Below, one piece after another: positions 41,626-51,271 of a stretch of 64,000 nucleotides of DNA; positions within the stretch are counted from its first letter, which is position 1; each line of letters opens with the position of its first letter. The DNA is from Prorocentrum cordatum (lineage: Eukaryota; Sar; Dinophyceae; Prorocentrales; Prorocentraceae). The translations under genes were made by a program, and so were the position numbers. The stretch lies in the NCBI GenBank assembly GCA_963575745.1, contig CAUYUJ010008069.1:344501-408500 (forward strand), written 5' to 3'. The notes under the pieces are model-generated. The model worked only from the letters and a program-made list of their open reading frames with translations, was not told the origin of the DNA and ran no database searches.

Positions 41626-41801
41626 CGGCCTGTCTTCCTCCTGTCTTGTGCCGCCGCGAGGGGGGGCGCCCCGCCTCCTCGAGGGCTCTCGTGGGGGGTT
41701 CAGGGCTGGCAGGCGGTGCCGCCCTGAGGCGTTTTCACCTCCGCAGCAGATGAGGCAGCGCGACGTCCTGCCGATCTCCCTGGCCGTCGCCTCGGAGGTC
41801 T

Positions 41802-43930
41802 GTGCGGGGGGGGGCCAGCGGGCTGGGCTTGTCCCAGCGTCAGCGACGGCGACTTCGGCGTCGACGGGCCCAGGAGGGGTGGCTGTTCGAGGGCATCCGC
41901 GCCCTGAACGAGTTGGGTGCTCCGCAGCCGCCTGCGACTTCGCCTGCTGCGTTGACTTCAGCTCAGGTCTCAGCCGTTCGGCATCTTGCCCGACAGTATG
42001 GATCGGTCGCGGCTCCCCCGCCTGACTGCGGGAGCGCCCTGGGAGCGTGGCAGTCGCTCCAGGGTTCGCGGCCCGGCTACGCGGACGATGCGTTGGCCGT
42101 CGGTGCTCGGGCGACCTTTGAGCGAGGGAACGCGTCGCTTCCCGCGGGGCTTTCTGGGCGAGTGTCTCTGAGTGAGTGCCTGCCGCCTGCCCTGCAGTCC
42201 GCGCTTGGAGATCCTTCAATCCTTCTTTCTGAGGGCGAGGCTGCCGTCCGTCGTGACAGCTTTGATGGCAGCCTGTTCCTTGATCCCGTTTTGCGGGACA
42301 ACCCTAGACTTTTTGGAGAGTTCGTTTCCGAACTCTGGGACGCTGGTGTTGTGGAGGTCAGCGACGACGTGCTCGAAGAGAGTGGCATGTTTTTTTCGTT
42401 CGGAAAAAAATCAGGCGCCCTTCGTCTGATTTGGGATACTCGTGTGCCCAACCTTCGGTTTCGCGAGCCCCCTGGCGTGGTCTTGCCCTCCGGCGAGGCC
42501 CTTGCTCATCTCGAATGCCAGCCTCATGTTATTCCCGTGCTGCAAGGGGGCGACGTCGAAGTTTGCTATTACCAGTTCGCTCTCCCTGAACAGTACAGGT
42601 GTTTTTTCGGCCTGCCGTCCCTTCCCATTGCGCACCTGTCCCCGGCCCTCGTCGCTTCTCTGCCGGACGCGGTTCGGGAACGTGGTTGGGCTCGCTTGCG
42701 GGCCCGCGTGGCGCCTATAGGTTGGAATTGGGATGTGGCCCTTGTACAGGCCGCGAACCAGTACCAGTTAGATGGAGTTTCCCCCGAGGCCCCGTGTCTC
42801 CTAGATAAAGTTCCGCCCCCACCTCTTGGCGACGTTGGGTCGCTTCGCGGATTGTATATCGACAACTTCGTTTCCCTGTCCCAGAGTAAGTCGGTTGCTA
42901 CCTCGGACGTTCTGGGAATGCAGTCTCGGCTCGCGGACCTCGGGATCGCGTCGACCCTGGAGAGCTCGGAGGCGGGGGGCAATGACTTCATAGGTTTCAC
43001 TTTGTTGGGCTCCTCGGGTGAGTGGCGTCCTAAAGCTAGTCGATTCTGGAGGTCGAAGTTGGCGTCGGACTATCTCTTGGAGGCTCGACCGAGTATCACG
43101 GGGCAGGAGCTCGAGCGTTTCGTGGGCCATGTTACTGCTTTGTTTTCGCTTTCCCCGGAGCTCTTGTGCCTCATGGAAAAGGTCTACGTCTTCATTCACG
43201 AGAGTTACACTCGCCGCCAGCCTTTGTGGCCGTCTGTACATCGCGAAGTTCGGTGGATACGTGCTCTGCTTCCTCTGGCTCGTGCGTCGATGCGTCGGCC
43301 CTGGTCGAGCCGGGTCTTCGGCTACGACGCCTCCTGCTGGGGCTTTGGAGTCGGGTCTGTGCGCTGGGAGCCGGGAGAGGTCGCCGCCGTGGGTCGCGTT
43401 CGTGAACGGGCCCGCTTTCGTGGCCTCCTCAGTGTCTCGGAGGCGCCGCGGTCCCGGGCCCTCGAGCATCAGGAGGAGCTGGAGATCTCCGGGGCTTCGG
43501 AGGCCAACATCCTGGGCCTGGGTCGGGCCCGGGCGTTTGCCGAGGTCCTGGCGGGCCTGGTCGAGCGCTGCTGGACTGGCCTACGCTGGCCGCTGGAGGG
43601 GGGCCCCAGGGCCCAGGTCCACCTTGGAGCTCGGGCCCAGACCTGGACGGTACGCCACGTTGCTCGTGATTGCGGCCTTCACAACTCTCGGGTGCTTCTC
43701 TTGGGTGATAACTTGTCTGTGATCTTTGCGCACGCCAAGGGCAGGTCGTCCACGCCGGCCATGAATTTTCAGTGCCGGCTCGCCTCGGCCACCGCCCTCG
43801 CCGTATCAAGCTTTGCGACCGGCGGGTCCCATCGGAACTCAACGCCCTGGACGCTGCGAGCCGAGTTCACCAGCCTCGTCACGGGGGCAAAGCGGAGGTG
43901 GCAGTCCACGTCCGGCACCGGCTGCCTGCC
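41802..43930 (+). pseudogene. Reverse transcriptase and RNase H of YR element 2
   Basis: Frame 3, opening at a GTG within a G8 run where an indel is likely. RT pieces: FLDPVLRDNPRLFGEFVSEL, GALRLIWDTRVPNLRFREPP (about 42417), VCYYQFALPEQYRCFFGLPS (about 42560, where the first catalytic Asp motif is expected) and GLYIDNFVSLSQ (about 42855), with Y-I-D-N in place of YxDD. I believe the Asn variant is usual in this dinoflagellate lineage, which I could not verify. RNase H: RVFGYDASCWGFGVGSV (about 43315), ILGLGRARAFAEVLAGL, LLLGDNLSVIFAHAKGRSS (about 43700), then after a shift near 43790 ELNALDAASRVHQPRHG in frame 2. Confidence 0.75.
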
Positions 43931-44099
43931 GCCAGCGCGGTTGCGGCCTGCGGCCCCGTCCGACTCCGACGACGAGGGCGCTGCGGGCCTGGGCTTCTCC
44001 AGCAGCCGCTCCGCCGGCGCGCCGACGGACCGCGGCCCCGCGAGCGCCGGCCCCTCTGGGCCGAGCGCCCTTGGGGGTTGCCCGCCCACCCGCTCTGGT

Positions 44100-44973
44100 G
44101 GACCGCGGCGGGCTGTCCGCTCGGCCCGCTCTGGCCCCGAGGGCCCGCTGGGTCTCGAGCCGCCTGGAGCGCCTCCGAGTTGCGACGCGGGCGCGGCTGC
44201 GGCTGCTCGCCCCGCTGCTGACCGGTCTGCAGCAGGAGCGCGTCCGCCCGGCGACGCAGGCGGGCTACTGCGACGTGCTGGAGCCGCTGGCCGACATTCT
44301 GGGGCGGAGACCGCTGCCCACCTTGTCGGGCCCGCAGTGGGATTCGCTCCTCTTCAACTTCGCGGAGTGGACGCTCATCATGTTCGAGACCTACATGCGC
44401 CCCTCGGAGCTCCTCAGCCTCACAGTGGGGCAGCTGGTGCCGCCTACCGCGTCGCGGGGCCAGGGAGCGTTCTGGGGCTGTTGCGTCCGCGTGGAGGAGC
44501 TGGGTCGGCCGTCCAAGACCCAGGAGTTCGACCTGAGCGTGCTCCTCGACCTGGACCGCCACCGCCTGCCCATCCCGGTGCTGCAGGCGCTGCAGGGCGG
44601 GCGCGCGAGCGGGGGGTCCCTCTCCGACGTCAGCTCGAGGCACTTGTACCGGTCCTTCGCGCTGGCCGTGGAGCAGGTGGGGGACTCCTGTATCGTGCCG
44701 AGCCTCTACGCGCTGCGGCACGGGGGCGCCAGCCACGATCGTCTCGTTCGAGCGCGCTCGCTGGCCGAGGTGCAGCAGAGGGGCCACTGGCGCAGTTTCC
44801 AGAGCGTCGTGCGCGACGGCAAGCACGCGCAGGTCTCCTTGCAGCTCGACAAGCTTGCGGCCGCGTTGAGAAATCAGATTTCGCCGCTGGTCGACCGCGG
44901 CCTCATGTCCTTCGCCGTGCACTACGCCAGGCTCTTGCACAGCCGCATCCGCACGGCCGCAGGATCTTCTTAG
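44100..44973 (+). pseudogene. Tyrosine recombinase of YR element 2, catalytic Tyr replaced by Asp
   Basis: Frame 1, reached after shifts in the Pro/Ala-rich stretch 43790-44100. The N-terminal core-binding part is LLAPLLTGLQQERVRPATQA. Catalytic positions: Arg in TYMRPSELLSLTV (codon 44398), Arg in LYALRHGGASHDRL (about 44715, Tyr instead of the usual His before it) and His-Trp in QRGHWRSFQS (about 44784). The residue nine after the Trp, which is the nucleophilic Tyr in element 1 (37385), is Asp here (GAC at 44815-44817 in VVRDGKHAQ). The protein would fold but not cut. The frame stops at 44971 inside the start of the methyltransferase frame. Confidence 0.8.
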
Positions 44974-45809
44974 ACTTGTTTTCGGGGGCTGGAGGCCTGG
45001 CTTCCTCACTTGCTGATCTCAACGTCGCTGTCGTTTGCATTGATATCTGCCATGGACCTGCCCACGACTTGTTGGACACTGACGTTTTCAACGCCTTGCT
45101 CGGCTGGATCCGCTCTGGCCTTGTATTGGGAATGTGGGCAGGCACTCCGTGTCAGTCGTTTACGATGGCCCGCGGGGCTCCGCAGTGGTCTCGTCTTCCT
45201 CATCAGCTGCGCAGTCCTGAATGCCCTCTTGGCCTCCCAAATCTGGATTCGCGGGACCAGGTGGCAGTTTCTGAGGGCAACGTGCTTGATCATCGCGCCG
45301 GTGTCCTCCTAGAAACTTGTATCCAGCTAGGGCTACCCTGTGGTGAGAAAAATCCCGCTCAGTCCTACTTTTGGCTGGGCCACCGACGTCCAGCTATGAT
45401 GCAGCGTCCCGAATGCACGTCATACGTCATCGATTATTGCGCGTTCGGCACGCCGTGGAGAACTCGTACCCGTTTCAACTTGTTTAACGTCAAATGCCCC
45501 TCCCTGGATGCGGCCAAATGCCGGGGCAGGGGAACTTACAGCTTTTCGGGAAAACCACACTACCAGTTGGACGGGCCTACGGGAAAAGGGGGATTCTTGA
45601 CACGACAGAAGCAGGTTTACCCCGAGAAGCTGTGCCTCGTGCTATCCAAGGCTATCGCCTCGTCCCTCAGCCTCTTGCGTGTGCACGAACTGTGGCCATC
45701 CTTCTCCTCTCTTCCCTCTTCCCTTCCCTTCTTCCCCTCTCCTCTTACTTGGGGGCCTCGGGGGGGTTTTCCTGCAGCAAGAACCAGGCCAGTAGAATTC
45801 GTCGAATAA
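44952..45809 (+). CDS. C5-cytosine DNA methyltransferase domain of YR element 2
   Basis: Would transfer methyl groups to cytosine. In frame 3: RRIFLDLFSGAGGLASSL (44961, SAM-binding motif I, FSGAGG), VVCIDI after it (motif II acidic residue), MWAGTPCQSFTMARG with the catalytic Pro-Cys at 45147-45152 (motif IV), CGEKNPAQSYFW (about 45340, in the place of ENV motif VI), and TPWRTRTRFNLF (about 45450, basic motif VIII-like). All motifs are in one unbroken frame. The domain overlaps the recombinase stop by 20 bases in another frame, so it is either expressed by frameshifting or as a second product. The Ser/Pro-rich end from 45680 is probably not part of the fold. Confidence 0.8.
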   Translation, partial: HGRRIFLDLFSGAGGLASSLADLNVAVVCIDICHGPAHDLLDTDVFNALLGWIRSGLVLGMWAGTPCQSFTMARGAPQWSRLPHQLRSPECPLGLPNLDSRDQVAVSEGNVLDHRAGVLLETCIQLGLPCGEKNPAQSYFWLGHRRPAMMQRPECTSYVIDYCAFGTPWRTRTRFNLFNVKCPSLDAAKCRGRGTYSFSGKPHYQLDGPTGKGGFLTRQKQVYPEKLCLVLSKAIASSLSLLRVHELWPSFSSLPSSLPFFPSPLTWGPRGGFPAARTRPVEFVE

Positions 45810-45848
45810 AATTCGCCGTTCCAGTGCTGTATGCGGGTGTTCTGTATA

Positions 45849-45921
45849 GGGGCAGATGTGGTTTGAAGATGCTCACTCGTTCACCGCAAGCAGTGGTCTG
45901 GAAAAGAACAGTCGGAGTCAT
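45849..45921 (+). repeat. Split direct repeat B1 of YR element 2
   Basis: 73 bp from GGGGCAGATGTGGTTTGAAG to GGAGTCAT, matched by B2 at 46017-46089. Confidence 0.95.
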
Positions 45922-45988
45922 ATTTGTGCCCCACGTTCATGACCCGACCTCGTCATCCGTTCTCCGCTCTATAGCGCTTTTTGGTTCA
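45922..45988 (+). repeat. Split direct repeat A2 of YR element 2
   Basis: 67 bp matching A1 at 39943-40009 with one C/T difference. Confidence 0.95.
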
Positions 45989-46016
45989 CCCGAATCCCTC
46001 CCACCCCCAAAAAGCT

Positions 46017-46089
46017 GGGGCAGATGTGGTTTGAAGATGCTCACTCGTTCACCGCAAGCAGTGGTCTGGAAAAGAGCAGTCGGAGTCAT
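46017..46089 (+). repeat. Split direct repeat B2 of YR element 2
   Basis: 73 bp, one or two differences from B1; the GAT array resumes at its end. Confidence 0.95.
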
Positions 46090-46272
46090 GATGATGATGA
46101 ATGTGGTGGTGATGATGATGATGGTCATGGAGACGGTAATGATGATGCTGATGTTGTTGTTGTTGATGATGATGATGATACTTGTGATGAGCATGGTGAT
46201 GATGATGGTGATGACGATGAGGAGCATGAGGATGATGATTATGGCAGCGGTGATGACGACAATGATGACGAA
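46087..46272 (+). repeat. (GAT)n microsatellite, right part
   Basis: GAT, GTT and GAC triplets continuing the array split at 39942. Confidence 0.9.
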
Positions 46273-46318
46273 CGAACCCCGCCCCCGATACCGAGATATC
46301 GAGATATCGAGTCCCCGT
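46273..46318 (-). repeat. CGATATC minisatellite, third locus, inverted
   Basis: One and a half units of the 36-bp repeat in reverse orientation (CGATATCGAG steps followed by TCCCCG). Confidence 0.8.
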
Positions 46319-47290
46319 CTTGTTTTTGTGGCGTCGTGCTCTCCGGACCCCTCCCTTCCTCCTTGTTCCCATTTTGCTTGTGCTACCGCGGATCCTAGAG
46401 TACGGGAGGGACAGGAAGAGGAGGAGGAGGAGGAGGAATAGCAAAGCAAGCAAAGAACTATAGGACCCAGTGTCTCTCCCTAGCTACGAGACAAAATTAG
46501 GTTGGATCGAAGTGACTGCAGTGAGTCAGACTTCCAACGTGAGGAGCCCTGTAGGCGGGGAGCGCTCAAGCCTGGAGACGGCCCCAATGGAGGAATATCC
46601 TGTGGGCGTCTCATGGCACCACCCCCGAATTACAGGAAACCCCGTCGGACACTAGGCAGGCCCCCGTGGCCCTACCCCTCTCGCTCGACGGCTCGCGGGC
46701 TTCGCACGAACCCGAGCAATGAAAACAGTTCGGTCATCATGGACGCTCCCCCTCAAAGCAAATCGATCCTCGGCCGCACCAGCAGCCACAGAGATCTCAG
46801 AGACGCAAGGCCCCTGTCCCGAGGTTCCCAAGACGGGGGAGGGAAGCAATCCACGACGTTGCAACTCACCGTTCACTGGCATGGAATCGCTCACTACCAC
46901 AAAACGCGGGCGGAGGAGGGACGGGAGGGCGAGATCGAGCAGGAGGAGGTCGAGGGGCCACGGAGCGACCGAGGGCCGAGGCCGAGGACCCAGGACGGAC
47001 CCCGAGAGGCAGAACGAGAGGTCGAATTCTGGGTTCAGATCTGGATGGAATCAGAGGAGCAGGCAGCCTACCTGTTGAACCCATCGAGCGAGTCGGATAC
47101 GTCGAAGACCCCGCAGACGTCGTCGGCACAGCAGACGTACCACTCCAGATACTTGTGCCCATACGCAGGCGAGTATCAGTGTGCATATCACCCACATTCA
47201 ATTGAAGTACTGGTGGTAGGCGACACCCCTCAGATACACCCGCAGAACTCTGAGCATCATCTCTCACCAGTGGTAACGTACTTGGACCGC
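46319..47290. other. No gene assigned
   Basis: A 385-codon plus-strand ORF (46502-47659) overlaps the minus-strand LINE end. Its sequence is hydrophilic and low in recognisable sense apart from YLCPYAGEYQCAYHPHS, a chance-level C/H cluster. I do not call it a gene. Confidence 0.4.
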
Positions 47291-48191
47291 CTACTTCCCT
47301 TCCAGCTGGTCCAACAAACGCTGTGCATCCCTCTCGAGGGCGCCCCTGGGCGCCGCCCCATACTTCCTGGTCGCACCGATGGAGTGGAAGAACTTCACTA
47401 TGGCGCCCTCGAGATACTGATGACTGTGATCCACCGCGAACGTCACCAGCACCAAGGCCTTCTGGTTGTCATGCTTGCGAATCGGCCGCACCCGACACGC
47501 CCTCACGCTCGTCGCCACCTGGTCGATGCTGTTCCTCATGATGAAGTCGTTCCAATACTGCTCCAGCGACTTGGCGACATCGGGCGGTGGGCCGGCCTGG
47601 CCTATGGCACGAAGAAGGGCGACCCAAACTTGAACAAAGGGAGGGCCCATAGTCTCTGAATAATTGTCTGCCTTCCGCCGCTTCGCCTCTTGATGATATG
47701 CGACGCCTGCGGCCTTGATGACTGCATGCTCGGCTTCTACCAGACAAGTCACGAAGACAACGCCGCACAGCTCGCGTAGTTGTGCAGCGCTGCTGAGGGA
47801 CAGCCGCGCTAAGATGGCCACAAGGGCCTTGAGAACTCCGCCGCCTCCTCCCTCCTTCTTGGCCTCCTCTACTACGTCCTCGATCGCCCGCCGCTTGCGA
47901 TGGTTCGATTTGTCTCCCTCGGCGACAGCAGCGGGCGATGCCAGCATCCACGACGGAGTCGCGTCCATCGTCTGGAGGTGGCAGAGGAAGAGGGTCAAGG
48001 TGTGATCTGAGATGCACCTGCAGTTCGTACAAAACGCTTGCAGAGAACTCGCACAGAGGACACTTAAGAGATACTGGGCTCCGAATCTCAGCCATGTTGC
48101 GGGTGCAATCCTTATGGCACCTGCCTTTGACCATATTGCGAGACAAGTGACGTCGGGCTCTCTTGAGATGAGCAAAGGTGGCAAGACACAC
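47291..48191 (-). pseudogene. LINE 2 C-terminal region: C2H2 finger and helical domain
   Basis: The upstream part (frame from 48191) reads CLATFAHLKRARRHLSRNMV and then LKCPLCEFSASVLYELQVHL RSH as two halves of finger-like C-x2-C ... H-x3-H modules. Sense then passes to another frame at MDATPSWMLASPAAVAEGDK (about 47985), which runs to 47291 as a helical domain (VLKALVAILARLSLSSAAQL, YWNDFIMRNSIDQVATSVRA, QYLEGAIVKFFHSIGATRKY). The helical domain is not one I can name. It may be a separate ORF with its own ATG or the end of the polyprotein after a shift. Confidence 0.5.
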
Positions 48192-48197
48192 GCAACA

Positions 48198-48970
48198 CTA
48201 ATTAGTTACATTCACGACATTAGTTAAGGCTCGAAACCCGTGGTGGGAAATAATATGGCTATGTAGAGCACGTCCATCTGGTAAGGCCCGCCCACATACC
48301 TCCCCACTCTCGTTCTTAATCATGCAAGTAAACATGGCATCAACCTCGACCCCATCCCCCACGACAGTAGCAACATCAGTCGACGTCACAGGAGGAGGAA
48401 TATTCACAGACAAAACCGCAGCACGCAACTGACGCACATCAATATTATAAAATACGTCAGCCCACTCAGGATCAGCAGACAATAGAAAAAAAAACCTCCC
48501 TTCAAGTTGTACCAGTAACGAAGCCCCTTCATCAATCACATGAAAGCTATCAATGTCTGTACACATACGCTGAACCCACGGAGACACCACCCCCTCCAGC
48601 CTACCCCTCAGGTCAACATGATATGGATCACTACCGAAGGCTCCGAAAAGACACGCCAGGAGTCGACGATGGGCCCCAGGGACTTTTGAAACACTTTGCC
48701 CGAGTCGGAGACGACGTATTCGTATTTCCAGATCAGACTTGTTGGGTGAACTCCAGAGGCCCAATTAACAGCCTGACCCAGCATCGCCTTTCGCGCATAC
48801 TGTGCCACAACATGCTGCAGGCGCTGGGCTTGTTGCACACTCGGGAGAAACGCCCCAATCCCAGAGAGAGAGAGAGAGAGAGAGAGAGAGCCACATTATA
48901 AATCTTTGAGATCAGTATAAAACGTCTAAGTCGATGAGGGACGCCCCGAAGAGTCCAGAAACCACCCATC
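48198..48970 (-). pseudogene. LINE 2 RT thumb and finger region, frameshifted
   Basis: Three overlapping minus-strand frames (48969-48733, 48838-48608, 48764-48198) together give continuing sense after RT: WTLRGVPHRLRRFILISKIY, MQQAQRLQHVVAQYARKAML, and GAFGSDPYHVDLRGRLEGVV. The last frame ends with MFTCMIKNESGEVCGRALPD followed by GRALHSHIISHH, a C2H2-type finger. A short GA microsatellite at 48866-48890 lies within it. Confidence 0.55.
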
Positions 48971-49032
48971 TGATACCACGCCTGACGAACCGCACTGGTA
49001 CGAGAATTAAGTTCAAACTCGTAGCTAGTTGG

Positions 49033-50619
49033 TTAGCAGATTACCTGGATTCCCAGACTCTTAGCACACTGAACAGGCTTTCCAGGAAACACGAGACGCC
49101 CCGCCCGAACATCACGAAGACATGTAGCAGCTCCGTACCCCTGAACGTGCAACAATACGTCCTGCTTGGTTAGATCCTGAGCAAAACCGACTTCCGCAAG
49201 GTGCTCGTCCAGAGACCGATTGGACTGCCGACTTTCAACACCTCGCGGGAGCACGAGCTTCTTGGCAAGATCATCAGCGTACTTCGTAAGCGAGCAGTTG
49301 ACCGCCCCACGTTCAAACAGAAGCCGACCATCTCGAAAGAACGGCAGCCTAGCACAGAGCACAGAGGCTTGGGGGTCGAACGCGGGGCGGGCACTCAGCC
49401 ACTTCTGCACAGGAGGGACGAAGGTGCGAACGAAGGTGTCGACTGCGAACTCATCCGCCATCAGTCCTCCACTCCTCGTTGAAATATTGACATCCTCCTC
49501 GTGCCCCCGCGCCGTGATAACAGCGCTCCGAAGACGTCGGTGCCCATACCGTACAGATGATCCCAACAATGAATTTCGAATTGCAGACTCCATCGGCGGT
49601 CTGGCACTGCTTGCGAACGCATTCGTCAGGTCGCGGGCGCTAGTCAGGAAGGTATAGCCATTACGATGTAGCCATTCCCCTGTGATACCCTGGACCATGA
49701 GCGCGCGCTCACGGCGCCGGCGCCTCAGAAACCCATGATCCTGGTCGGCGCCCTGCAGCTGGCCCCGCTGGGCCATCGCCCCCGACGCCCAGGCCTTCCC
49801 AAAGGGGTCCAGGAGGTGGATCCAGCGAGTTTTCCCATCAGGCCTCGGAACAGGAGCTCCCCGACTACGGTTCCAGAAGATCGGGATCTGCCCACAGCAC
49901 CTTATTCGAGCAAACCCCAAGACAATCAAGTTTCTGAAATTCTCAGAAGAATGCGGGCACGCAACAGCGCCCACTCCAGAAGGCAGCTGACTCAAGTTCT
50001 TCTTCGGGAACAGTGACAGCCACCAGAGCTCCAGAGGAGGAGACCATTCGGGAGCGGCTCGACGTTTGCCTGCGCGCGTCAGGCGAGACATGATGGCGCG
50101 CAGATCTCTACGAGCAGCTCGAACATCGTCTTCTGAGGGCCGCACTGGAGGCGGAGCTCGAGAGACCCACTCTGACCGCCACTCATGCCGGTCATCAACT
50201 GATACCGCCGACATGCCTCCGAGAGGCTCAGGCTGAGCAAACGTGCGTCTTAGATCAGCAGCGTCATCTACTGTCCCTCGAATCGCGGCGCAATCGCGCT
50301 TCTTCGGACCGAATCTCGAACCAGCCGCTCGCCTTGCCAATCGAGTCGCTTCAGCTAATTGACGGTATTTCCAACGTTCTCGCACCTCCTCCTCCAAACG
50401 CGCCCCCCCCCCACTCCTCCAAAGCACGTCTACGAAACATTCGACGCAGACGCGACGCATCACGGAGACGGTGCTGAACCTGCACGACGTGCTCTTCAGC
50501 GACCTCTGGAAGCATAAGCCTATGTTGCCGTCGCTGCTCAAGCATCTGTTCTCGCTCAAGTCTATGGGCTTTTTGCCGTTCGCTTTCGGGGTTGCCGAAA
50601 ACCTTTTGACCAACCTCAA
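49033..50619 (-). pseudogene. LINE 2 reverse transcriptase
   Basis: The coding part starts near 50420 (EEEVRERWKYRQLAEATRLA). Before the palm comes APVPRPDGKTRWIHLLDPFG. Palm motifs follow: FLTSARDLTNAFASS (first Asp, about 49640), TRSGGLMADEFAVDTFVRTF (about 49460) and SLTKYADDLAKKLVLP with the catalytic YADD at about 49270-49284. After it comes LLHVQGYGAATCLRDVRAGR. The palm is unbroken. A frame change at a homopolymer near 50402 separates it from the linker ORF, so either decay or a sequencing error is possible. Confidence 0.75.
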
Positions 50620-50725
50620 TCAGCATAGCGTTAACCTGTTCAAAGAACGCGTCGGCCGTAGACTTGTCCAACAAATCAGCGAGAGCATTCTCGTCCGCCT
50701 CCAGCCGGCGATGTAACGCCTGCAC
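50351..50725 (-). pseudogene. LINE 2 linker between endonuclease and RT
   Basis: Charged helical sequence (LHRRLEADENALADLLDKST, FEQVNAMLIEVGQKVFGNPE, KAHRLEREQMLEQRRQHRL). It joins the RT frame at the poly-C/G run near 50402: the last residues before the run (RRALEEWGGGA) match the first of the RT frame. Confidence 0.55.
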
Positions 50726-50779
50726 AAACTCAGCCCGTCGTTCGCCGCGTCGCAGACACCGCGCGGGCAGATCACGATC

Positions 50780-51271
50780 TCATGCGTGAGGCTTAGCACG
50801 AGGAGTGGAGGTAGAGTAAGAGGGCGCACACGTGGTCTTAATCATGATGAGGAGATGGCCAGCAGGTCTAGCAGAGGGAATAATTTGCAACTCGCGACTC
50901 ACTCGGCGAAGAGGGCTGCCGCGAGACATCTGGCTCACCAGCGGGCGCGGCAGGCGCAACAAAGCAATCGCGGTCACCCCGCCCGCGCTGCCATGGAGCG
51001 TCGGCCCTCGCTCCCGAGCACAGTTAGCAGCGCGCAAATCATGATTCGCTAGCACCTCCCCCACCGCTATCCCTGCATAATGTGCCTGGCTGGCGTAGGA
51101 CGACGTGGCGACGTGCTTCTCATCGCGCACCCACCCTTGCCCTGCGACGTGCACCAACCCGAGCCCGTCATTCAGATCCACGCCCACGGTTGGAGCGGAC
51201 CGAACTGGGAGAACGCGCAATTGTTCAGTCAGCCACGACGTAAGTTCCAAAACGTAAGCCCTTTTGGGCAA
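50780..51271 (-). pseudogene. LINE 2 endonuclease, C-terminal half
   Basis: APTVGVDLNDGLGL (about 51180) corresponds to the GDxND motif of APE-type endonucleases with its first residue altered, and ARPAGHLLIMIKTTC (about 50850) to the SDH-type final motif with Ser-Asp replaced. The catalytic Glu region is absent because of truncation. Confidence 0.5.

Larger units (their letters stand above)
39943..46089 (+). mobile_element. YR retrotransposon 2 (split direct repeats) with C-terminal DNA methyltransferase
   Basis: A 6.1-kb element with A1 (39943-40009), ORFs, B1 (45849-45921), A2 (45922-45988) and B2 (46017-46089). A1/A2 differ at one base of 67; B1/B2 at one or two of 73. Coding order: Gag-like, RT, RNase H, tyrosine recombinase, C5-methyltransferase. 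It is inserted in a GAT/CAT microsatellite. Both outer junctions and the B1/A2 junction share AT. High repeat identity implies recent insertion, yet the recombinase has lost its Tyr and pol has frameshifts. Confidence 0.9.
47291..51271 (-). mobile_element. Second LINE, minus strand, 5'-truncated, with C2H2 fingers
   Basis: Read on the minus strand: the C-terminal half of an APE endonuclease (51271-50780), a helical linker, a YADD reverse transcriptase (50619-49033), C2H2-type finger motifs (about 48330-48040) and a helical C-terminal domain ending at 47291. The endonuclease begins abruptly near 51271 without its N-terminal Glu motif, as in 5'-truncated insertions. Frameshifts occur at a C10 run (about 50402) and between the later parts. 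It is distinct from the SL-headed LINE in RT type and in its tail. Confidence 0.75.

Noticed and set aside
43790-44940. Middle of the 1335-codon frame of YR element 2 read as one polyprotein
   Set aside because: In this interval that frame is Ala/Gly/Pro-rich noise; the RNase H end and recombinase lie in the other two frames.
46502-47659. 385-codon plus-strand ORF with a C/H cluster
   Set aside because: Overlaps the minus-strand LINE tail, hydrophilic low-sense sequence, and the Cys/His spacing fits no finger well.
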